Source: an uncultured Sphingobacteriales bacterium (GTDB taxonomy: Bacteria > Bacteroidota > Bacteroidia > Chitinophagales > Chitinophagaceae). Taken from it: DNA of 7,569 bases. Below, one piece after another: positions 1-4,544 of the stretch. The stretch's first letter is position 1; each line of letters starts with the position of its first letter. The notes beneath the pieces are model-generated. The model saw only the letters and a list, made by a program, of their open reading frames with translations. It searched no databases and had not been told where the DNA came from. Location: assembly GCA_946887085.1 (NCBI GenBank), contig CAMPKG010000166.1, positions 1 through 7,569 on the forward strand, in the 5' to 3' direction. A program made the position numbers and the translations under genes.

Positions 1-102
1 TATTATTTTCCTGTTAAACAAGCAGGGATCGTTATTTACCGGGAGCTTAAATTAATTTTTGCTAAACCGGGTGTTCAAAAAGGTATAATTTTTATGGTAT
101 GA
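1..102 (+). other. Left-edge leader, possibly the 3' end of an upstream gene
   Basis: Reading frame 1 is open from the first base and ends in a TGA at 100-102. That TGA overlaps the SemiSWEET start as ATGA (99-102), a junction typical of translationally coupled genes. The 33 open codons would be the tail of an upstream gene. A run this short is often open by chance, and the stretch is A/T-rich like an intergenic leader. An AT-rich stretch at 83-93 (TATAATTTTT) could instead belong to a promoter, but I see no convincing Bacteroidota -33/-7 pair. I cannot decide between the two readings from this window. Confidence 0.2.
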
Positions 103-374
103 GGTTAATGGATATTCCCGCATCATGGATAGGCATAGCTGCGGGGGTGCTCACCGGCACCTCCTTGCTGCCGCAATTGATAAAGATCATTCGCGAGAAA
201 AAAGCTAATGGTGTATCGGCGGGGATGCTTATCGTGCTGCTGGCGGGATTGTTACTCTGGGTCTGGTACGGTATTATGCGAGATGACTGGCCGCTGATCG
301 TAACTAACGCTTTCTCACTCATTGCCAATGTCATCATCCTGGTATTGATGTTCATTTACCGGAAGAACAATTAA
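99..374 (+). CDS. SemiSWEET family sugar transporter (PQ-loop/MtN3-like)
   Basis: This 91-residue integral membrane protein has three predicted spans (about residues 9-29, 42-60 and 63-86). That is the normal size and topology of bacterial SemiSWEETs, which dimerise in the inner membrane to pass mono- or disaccharides by facilitated diffusion. The PQ motif lies in the first helix (P25-Q26, context SLLPQLIKIIREKKANGVS). The following basic loop, the Trp-rich second helix (W54, W56, Y57, G58) and the Asn of the third helix (N70) match the family pattern; a Trp and an Asn line the sugar pocket in characterised members. The start is either ATG 99 or ATG 108 (Met-4), and neither has a well-spaced Shine-Dalgarno. 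The substrate cannot be read from sequence. The stop overlaps the stop of the convergent gene at 371-625, and no separate terminator is visible. Confidence 0.9.
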   Translation: MRLMDIPASWIGIAAGVLTGTSLLPQLIKIIREKKANGVSAGMLIVLLAGLLLWVWYGIMRDDWPLIVTNAFSLIANVIILVLMFIYRKNN

Positions 375-625
375 ATGTCCCCTGGTATGCTTCCCACGAT
401 CTGCTCTTCCAGCCTCGCTATTTTGGGATGTATGTCCTGCGTCCTGTCGAAACCGTATTTGCCGTTTTCGTTTTTTATCAGGTCGTGCGAGTACACCTCA
501 GACCTGCTGAAGCCGTTGATGACGTTGGGGTAAAGGATGGTAACGTTGCAGCGGTCTTCTTCCAGTTCTATCATGCAATCTGCAACGCCATCAGGTGTTT
601 CTATACTTGTTTCTATAGTTCTCAT
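371..625 (-). CDS. Conserved-looking small protein of unknown function
   Basis: This 84-residue soluble protein has no signal peptide or membrane segment, and I do not recognise its family. It is acidic, with a dense acidic cluster (IELEEDR, residues 19-25), two cysteines (C17, C26), a probable beta-rich N-terminal half (ETSIETPDG, CNVTILYPNVINGFSR) and a helical C-terminal stretch (HPKIARLEEQIVGSI, about 66-80). The ATG has a good purine-rich site (GGAAG, complement of 631-635) five bases upstream, unusual in this window, and that supports the start. It directly follows the 27-codon membrane ORF on the same strand, stop abutting start, so the two are probably translated from one mRNA. Its TAA overlaps that of the SemiSWEET gene by four bases, tail to tail. 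The plus-strand reading frames across this region look like shadows. Confidence 0.75.
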   Translation of the reverse strand: MRTIETSIETPDGVADCMIELEEDRCNVTILYPNVINGFSRSEVYSHDLIKNENGKYGFDRTQDIHPKIARLEEQIVGSIPGDI

Positions 626-709
626 TTATTCTTCCGGTTCTTTTTTTATAAGGACAATGACTGCGATCACTGCAGCGAGCAAAGCTATCAAACCAAGAAA
701 ATACAACAT
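626..709 (-). CDS. 27-residue single-span membrane peptide
   Basis: A 27-codon minus-strand ORF begins at ATG 709-707 and ends with TAA at 628-626, immediately before the ATG of the 84-residue gene. The peptide starts MLYFLGLIALLAAVIAV, has one uninterrupted hydrophobic span (about residues 2-21) and ends in the charged tail KKEPEE. That pattern fits a small inner-membrane protein. No Shine-Dalgarno precedes its ATG. The frame stays open upstream for some codons without another ATG, so the start is the likeliest but not certain. The abutting junction, the downstream ribosome site inside this ORF, and the clean hydrophobic-then-charged composition argue for a real gene. It could be a membrane partner of the 84-residue protein, or a leader peptide whose translation controls that gene. 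Function unknown. Confidence 0.55.
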   Translation of the reverse strand: MLYFLGLIALLAAVIAVIVLIKKEPEE

Positions 710-727
710 CGGCTGCGAAAATAGACT

Positions 728-746
728 GTGAAATTATCAATTTCAC
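728..746. repeat. Perfect 8-bp inverted repeat (GTGAAATT-ATC-AATTTCAC)
   Basis: The arms 728-735 and 739-746 are exact reverse complements around a 3-base spacer. The site begins 18 bases upstream of the ATG of the 27-codon membrane ORF (minus strand). It could be an operator for a dimeric regulator or a weak A/U-rich hairpin in the 5' leader of that transcript. No T-tract follows on either strand, so it is not a terminator. Confidence 0.5.
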
Positions 747-945
747 GATTTTAGCGATAGCATCCGGGGCTACTATAGGAACTATTTACAGTTGAGGGCC
801 GTCGAGGGCTTTTTTCCTCACAGTTCTTTAACAATTTGTGATATTTACCCCAATACCATGTTAAAAGCATAATAGAATTGTCATTTCCAGCGTGTTGTGC
901 CAACATTGGCAAACGGATTGTTGTCTATCTAATAAACGCACTATT
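747..945. other. Divergent intergenic region, probable promoters for both directions
   Basis: This stretch separates the minus-strand unit (27-codon plus 84-codon genes) from the plus-strand 34-codon ORF, so promoters for both should lie here. I find no clean match to the Bacteroidota TTTG/TAnnTTTG promoter. The nearest -7-like string is TAGAATTG at 873-880 (+), one mismatch from consensus, without a -33 partner. GAGGGC is repeated directly at 795-800 and 804-809, followed by a T6 run. TGAGG (793-797) and CCTCA (816-820) are complementary. No RNA gene is recognisable. Confidence 0.3.
898..911. promoter_or_regulatory. Candidate operator: perfect dyad TGCCAA-CA-TTGGCA
   Basis: Two exact 6-base half-sites flank a 2-base centre, 34 bases before the start of the 34-codon membrane ORF. 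This compact symmetric form suits a homodimeric helix-turn-helix regulator better than an RNA hairpin, because a 2-base loop cannot close. The position is right for an operator overlapping a promoter. The cognate regulator cannot be named. Confidence 0.3.
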
Positions 946-1050
946 ATGGAACAGAAGTTTGAACATAACAACCGCGTAGTATTGTATAGCATTCTTGGCT
1001 TTTATGTATTGCTCCTGCTGGTAGCACTCATCTTTACTATTGTACACTAA
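946..1050 (+). CDS. 34-residue single-span membrane protein
   Basis: This ORF runs from ATG 946 to TAA 1048-1050. The polar N-terminus (MEQKFEHNNR) is followed by a continuous hydrophobic helix (about residues 11-33, with SILGFYVLLLLVALIF in its core) and almost no C-terminal tail. This is a typical small membrane protein, with the charged end likely cytoplasmic. No Shine-Dalgarno is present, which is usual for this phylum. It has its own intergenic regions on both sides, a symmetric operator-like dyad upstream (898-911) and a terminator-like hairpin 28 bases after the stop, so it may be a stand-alone transcription unit. I do not recognise a family. Comparable single-span peptides in other bacteria bind and tune larger membrane complexes, but that is only analogy here. 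Confidence 0.6.
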   Translation: MEQKFEHNNRVVLYSILGFYVLLLLVALIFTIVH

Positions 1051-1078
1051 TTGAGAAATAGGTCATAGGGAAACAAAG

Positions 1079-1105
1079 ACAGCAAAGGGCCCTTGCTGTT
1101 TCTTT
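1079..1105 (+). terminator. Probable Rho-independent terminator after the 34-codon ORF
   Basis: ACAGCAA (1079-1085) pairs exactly with TTGCTGT (1093-1099) around the 7-base loop AGGGCCC, and the stem is followed by TTTCTTT. It lies 28 bases after the TAA at 1050. The T-tract is interrupted by one C, so efficiency is uncertain. Confidence 0.5.
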
Positions 1106-1275
1106 CCTCCACCTTCTCAGCGCAGGTATCCTACATGGGTACCTTCAGAAACTTTCTCCACACCGCACCTGGTGAATTGTTAAAAACTTGTCATAATCAC
1201 TTAATCATAAGGACAATTATTTTAATTAATTCTGTAAGTTTATAGGACAGTTTTCCATATCTCCTTTAACCTAAA
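1106..1275. other. Intergenic region with a second hairpin and an AT-rich probable promoter
   Basis: An 8-pair hairpin (AGGTATCC 1124-1131, loop TACAT, GGGTACCT 1137-1144, one G-U pair if transcribed on the plus strand) and a small stem CACC/GGTG (1161-1164 with 1171-1174) come first. They are followed by a strongly A/T-rich stretch (1175-1275) that should carry the promoter of the gene at 1276. TAAGTTTA (1235-1242) is one base off the Bacteroidota -7 consensus, but no -33 box sits at the usual distance. GGACA occurs twice (1211-1215 and 1245-1249). Confidence 0.3.
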
Positions 1276-2022
1276 ATGTCCTTTATGAGAAAGCAAGTTC
1301 TACTTTTCATTTTCATGGCTTTTGCCGCGTTTCAAGTTTCCGCACAGCGCTATATCGACATTAAAGCAGGTAATATGTTGCCGGCCGACGGCGATACACT
1401 TGAAGTTGATGTGAATTTTCCACTAGGCGCATGGATGTACAACATGGGCCCTGATACTTTACGACCGACTGACTCGATAAAGTATGAGATCATCTGGGAC
1501 GGCTTCCCGATAATCTTCGGCACACCTCCGGACACGGCTTCCTTTATTGCCCTCGGCGGGTTCCAGATAGCGCCGGGCGACTCGACTAGTTTTGGTTTCA
1601 ATTTTGGCGTTTCGACAGGCTGGCCTACTGGTCCACAAGATATTTGCCTGCGTTTTACGCCTTTTAACTCTACAGATTCGATTGCAGATACGGTAATGAC
1701 AAATAATGAAGTGTGCTCTGAAGTAGTTGTGTTTGATCCCGCGGGCATCGATGACCTTAAGCAGAAGTTAGCTGCTGTGATCGTTTATCCAAATCCAGCG
1801 ACAACAACTGCAAACTTTAAACTGATATTGAAACAGCCGGCAAGTATTGAGATCGATATAGCCGATATAACAGGCCGTGCAGTGGCACGTGGGCATAAGG
1901 CAAACGCATCGTCCGGCGATCATACAATACCGGTCGATATCTCTTCGTTGTCTCCGGGTTTGTATTTGTACAAGCTAATGGCAGGTGGAGAAGTGCAGAC
2001 AGGCAAATTGCAAGTGCAATAA
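1276..2022 (+). CDS. Secreted protein with C-terminal T9SS type A sorting domain
   Basis: This 248-residue exported protein begins with a Sec signal peptide. Basic residues R5 and K6 precede a hydrophobic core (LLFIFMAFAAF), with likely cleavage at VSA|Q24. The start may be ATG 1276 or ATG 1285 (Met-4); the second gives a more usual signal peptide. Residues about 25-155 look like a beta-sandwich, resembling CARDB/Ig-type modules, with a TNNEVCSEVVVF strand near the end and two cysteines (C124, C147) that may pair. The last ~80 residues are a T9SS sorting domain: VYPNPA (170-175), central IADITGRAV, and the terminal LSPGLYLYKL...GKLQVQ. In T9SS cargo this domain directs transport across the outer membrane and is normally removed, leaving the passenger secreted or anchored. 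I see no catalytic motif, so an adhesive or structural role is the best guess. The gene converges on the S74 gene across a shared terminator. Confidence 0.88.
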   Translation: MSFMRKQVLLFIFMAFAAFQVSAQRYIDIKAGNMLPADGDTLEVDVNFPLGAWMYNMGPDTLRPTDSIKYEIIWDGFPIIFGTPPDTASFIALGGFQIAPGDSTSFGFNFGVSTGWPTGPQDICLRFTPFNSTDSIADTVMTNNEVCSEVVVFDPAGIDDLKQKLAAVIVYPNPATTTANFKLILKQPASIEIDIADITGRAVARGHKANASSGDHTIPVDISSLSPGLYLYKLMAGGEVQTGKLQVQ

Positions 2023-2030
2023 CATTCGAT

Positions 2031-2062
2031 AAAAAAGCCCCGCAAGTTGCGGGGCTTTTTTT
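2031..2062. terminator. Symmetric bidirectional Rho-independent terminator
   Basis: GCCCCGC (2037-2043) pairs with GCGGGGC (2049-2055) around AAGTT, with A6 on the left (2031-2036) and T7 on the right (2056-2062). The run of T follows the stem on either strand. It therefore serves both convergent genes, the one ending at 2022 (+) and the one ending at 2073 (-). Confidence 0.95.
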
Positions 2063-2072
2063 GATCGTTCTT

Positions 2073-3608
2073 TTACTCACCTACTATCATGCGTTTTGTG
2101 TCGGCTTCGCGGCCATCTACTACAAGCGTGTACAAGTACATGCCCGGCGTGAGGTCGTCGTTGGTCACTGTTATAGAACCTTCACCCCGCTGAGTAAGTT
2201 CATAGCTGCGGAGTTTTTTCCCGGTCAGGTCGAAAATAGAAATATATGCCTGGTTGATGGTTGACGGAAGATAATACCTGATAGAAGTTTCACGGCCAAA
2301 TGGATTCGGTGTGTTCTGGTATAAAGCCACTCCACTTAGTGCCAGGTCGTTTGCCGAAGTAGACTTGCCCGATACTAATTGCTGTACCTGCTCTTTCAGA
2401 TCTTCGATCTGCGCCTGCTGTTGCTGTATGGCTTGCGTAAGCACCGGAATTATCGAATTGTAGTCTACAGCATAATCGCCTTTCTGATCTTTTATTACCG
2501 AGGTCGGAAGTACTTCAACAAGTTCCTGGGCCAGGAAGCCTGTATGTTCCAGGTTATCAAAACCCCTGTCCGCGAATCTTGCTACATCCCAGTTATAAGA
2601 CACGGGATTTAGTTTCATTACATTTTCGAGCGAATTGCTCAGTTCCTCTACATTGGTTTTATATCTCGCATCAGAAGTTGCGGCAAAAGATACCGAACGT
2701 GTCAACCCGGCCACATCAAGCCTTACGATTTGGGGAAGAGGCGCACCCGCCACCCAGGCGCCGCCACCTGCGTAGCCGAATGGTCCTGTCGTGTTGATGC
2801 CTACACTTCCGCCGTCATCGAATATCTGGCTGCAGACCAGATCGCCGTTTGCATTCACAACTTTAGGGATAATATTTGTTGTAACGCAGGAATTCTGAAT
2901 ACCGGGGTTAGGGTTGAATGGCGTGTTGGTATTTAAAATGTTGCCCTGGGCGTCAATGGTAAGCACGTTTCCTGTGCCCAAAGGTAGGTTCTGGTGTCTT
3001 ACGGTGCCGTTAGTGTGCAATCGTGCAGTAGCAGCGGTGGTGCCGGTACCGATGCCCAGATTGCCATTTGCCTGCATGAGCATGTGGGTAACCGTATTGT
3101 TTCTCCAGCCAAAGAGCGGACGGCTCTGCACATTTTGAGGTCCCGCCTGCAGCCTTGCATACCCGCGCGTCGCAGCGAAATCCATTAACGGGAACGTATT
3201 TACTACATCCTGTGCCCCATCTACATTACTTATCAGCAGCAATGCCGCGTTTCGATGCGTAAACGCAGACCCTGTTAACGTAGGAATAAAGGAACTTTGG
3301 TTAAAACCTGCCGGAATAGGCGGCAATCCACCGGTTGCATTGTGTATTTCAAAAAAATCCCCATTGCCGTTTTGCACTTCACGCCGGCAGTTGATGTAAG
3401 CCTCGCCGCCGACAGCCGCATTACCGCTTGTGGAATAAATGTTGAGTTGTGGCTGGATGGTCGGATGGCCTGGAATGGGTGTGGCCATCGGGTAGTTAAC
3501 GCCCATAGCGGCATTACCGGGTGATAGATTGACATTATTATTAACCTGTGCACCGGCACCGGTAACCACCGTGCTCAGTAAGATCGTCAACATGTGTGAT
3601 GCTTTCAT
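2073..3608 (-). CDS. Secreted fibre-like protein: S74 intramolecular chaperone plus T9SS sorting domain
   Basis: This 511-residue protein has a signal peptide with cleavage likely at AGA|Q21. Residues 22-310 are Gly/Asn-rich and carry fibre-like segments of the form NGNLGIGT...ARLHTNGTVR (181-204) and GSVGINTTG...VRLDVAGLTRSVSF (267-308), as in tail-fibre-type proteins. Residues about 311-412 form a peptidase S74 (intramolecular chaperone auto-processing) domain. It has the SDARYK motif, with S312 and K317 matching the Ser-Lys pair that in phage endosialidases cuts just before the Ser, then NPVSYNW, HTGFLAQELVEVLP and YNSIIPVLTQAI. A glutamine-rich coiled coil (about 391-412) follows and would support trimerisation. 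Residues about 428-510 are a T9SS sorting domain (LYQNTPNPFG, GMYLYTLVVDG, TKRMIV). I infer a surface-exposed trimeric fibre or adhesin. Whether self-cleavage happens is unknown. Confidence 0.9.
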   Translation of the reverse strand: MKASHMLTILLSTVVTGAGAQVNNNVNLSPGNAAMGVNYPMATPIPGHPTIQPQLNIYSTSGNAAVGGEAYINCRREVQNGNGDFFEIHNATGGLPPIPAGFNQSSFIPTLTGSAFTHRNAALLLISNVDGAQDVVNTFPLMDFAATRGYARLQAGPQNVQSRPLFGWRNNTVTHMLMQANGNLGIGTGTTAATARLHTNGTVRHQNLPLGTGNVLTIDAQGNILNTNTPFNPNPGIQNSCVTTNIIPKVVNANGDLVCSQIFDDGGSVGINTTGPFGYAGGGAWVAGAPLPQIVRLDVAGLTRSVSFAATSDARYKTNVEELSNSLENVMKLNPVSYNWDVARFADRGFDNLEHTGFLAQELVEVLPTSVIKDQKGDYAVDYNSIIPVLTQAIQQQQAQIEDLKEQVQQLVSGKSTSANDLALSGVALYQNTPNPFGRETSIRYYLPSTINQAYISIFDLTGKKLRSYELTQRGEGSITVTNDDLTPGMYLYTLVVDGREADTKRMIVGE

Positions 3609-3788
3609 AAAGAGAATTTTTAGTTTGGCGCTTACTCTCTTGAGGGCTTTTCAGCTTCCGCCCTTTGCCTTTATTGCATAACAAACCTGGCAATAATAAA
3701 CAGGCAGGCAAAGCGCCGTTTTACGAACGGGCAGGACCATGCACGGATGGTGGGAATTTCTTTATAAGCGGCTGAAGAGATCTTGTGC
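3609..3788. other. Intergenic region between the response regulator and the S74/T9SS gene
   Basis: This 180-base gap lies in one minus-strand direction of genes. On the minus strand CCGTT-CGTAA-AACGG (3716-3730) forms a 5-pair hairpin about 60 bases after the regulator stop. It is followed by GCGCTTTGCC rather than a proper T-tract, so it is at best a weak terminator. Complementary AGGGC (3643-3647) and GCCCT (3660-3664) lie in the leader of the S74 gene. No clear promoter consensus or Shine-Dalgarno precedes the ATG at 3608. Read-through from the regulator and an independent promoter are both possible. Confidence 0.35.
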
Positions 3789-4544
3789 TTACGCTTCGTC
3801 TTTAGCCTGGAATAGATCGAGAAAGGATTTTTTTCTTCGTTTGGAGATGTCGATGGCGACACCGTCGCTCATCACCACGTAACCACCTTCCCCACGGTGA
3901 TACTCTTTTATATACCCGAGGTTGATGATATGCGAATGATGTGCGCGAAAAAATAGCCGATTGGGCAGGAGTTGTTCATAGTGCCCCAGCGGCCGGGAAC
4001 TTAACACATAGGCCTCGTTTTCGGAAAATATCCGGGTGTATGCGCCTTCCGCCTGTAACCGGATGATCGTTTTTACCGGCAGAAATTTCAGCCCGGTGTT
4101 TACGGGCACGGCAATTTTACCTTCACTGTTATATTTCCTGTGAAGCTCGTCGAAAAGCTTCTGAATGTTCTGTTGCGGTGCAGTCCCCATCTTGTCGCGC
4201 ACTTTTGCTACCGACTGCTGCAGCTCTCTGATGTTAATTGGCTTTAAAAGATAGTCCAGGGCGTTTGCCTTAATGGCCTGGAGGGCATATTCGTTATAGG
4301 CTGTAATGAATACCACGGCAAAATTTCCTGCCTGTGTTTTTTCAAGCAGGTCAAAACCGGTGCCGTCAGGCATCGAAATATCGAGAAAGGCAAGGTCAAT
4401 TATTTCATTTTCCAAAACGCCCAGGGCTTCGCTAACGCTACCTGCCTGCGCAACAACATGCACATCTGAACAGTAGCGCTTTAACAGGGTGGCCAGTGCC
4501 TGCCTGCTTTTTTGTTCATCATCAACTATAATACATTTTACCAT
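3789..4544 (-). CDS. LytTR-family response regulator
   Basis: This 251-residue cytoplasmic transcription regulator has an N-terminal receiver domain (about 1-118). It carries the full acceptor set: acidic pair D8/D9, phospho-acceptor D55 (LAFLDISMP), switch T81, and K101 in the LLKPI motif. A linker (about 119-144) leads to a LytTR DNA-binding domain (about 145-246) with the hallmark stretch FFRAHHSHIINLGYI (198-212) and C-terminal ISKRRKKSFLDLF. LytTR proteins bind as dimers to short direct repeats. The ATG at 4544 lies inside the end of the kinase gene, overlapping its stop by 7 bases (ATGGTAA), so translation is probably coupled and the kinase is its partner. All catalytic positions are intact and the length is normal. 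Targets are unknown; the nearest candidate is the S74/T9SS gene downstream. Confidence 0.95.
   Translation of the reverse strand: MVKCIIVDDEQKSRQALATLLKRYCSDVHVVAQAGSVSEALGVLENEIIDLAFLDISMPDGTGFDLLEKTQAGNFAVVFITAYNEYALQAIKANALDYLLKPINIRELQQSVAKVRDKMGTAPQQNIQKLFDELHRKYNSEGKIAVPVNTGLKFLPVKTIIRLQAEGAYTRIFSENEAYVLSSRPLGHYEQLLPNRLFFRAHHSHIINLGYIKEYHRGEGGYVVMSDGVAIDISKRRKKSFLDLFQAKDEA

Noticed and set aside
428..731. Plus-strand ORFs of 98 and 64 codons
   Set aside because: They lie antisense to the 84-residue and 27-codon genes, have odd composition (Phe/Tyr/His-rich) and no recognisable domain. The minus-strand reading has better protein-like composition and a ribosome site.
793..820. TGAGG...CCTCA around a T6 run as a terminator
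   Set aside because: The stem is only five pairs with an 18-base loop, and the T-run lies inside the loop rather than after the stem.
788..828. Two ACAGTT boxes (788-796 and 820-828) resembling LytTR half-sites, 32 bases apart
   Set aside because: The first fits the general LytTR pattern and the second misses one position, but the spacing is one helical turn longer than the usual ~21-22. Such a degenerate 9-mer is expected several times by chance in a window of this size, and the site is far from the regulator gene.
1350..1748. 132-codon minus-strand ORF inside the T9SS gene
   Set aside because: It is fully antisense to a gene with a clear signal peptide and sorting domain; the translated product has no domain or signal and looks like a shadow frame.
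2073..3608. Phage tail-fibre gene or prophage remnant, because of the S74 domain
   Set aside because: The protein has a Sec signal peptide and a T9SS sorting domain and there are no other phage genes nearby, so it is a bacterial surface protein that uses the same chaperone fold.
3651..3740. 29-codon minus-strand ORF starting at ATG 3740 in the gap before the S74 gene
   Set aside because: It has mixed composition with several Cys, no hydrophobic span, no ribosome site and no junction with its neighbours; unlike the two small membrane ORFs it has no supporting feature.
3671..3862. 63-codon minus-strand ORF over the end of the response regulator
   Set aside because: It overlaps the LytTR domain in another frame and has basic, low-order composition; no start signal or family.
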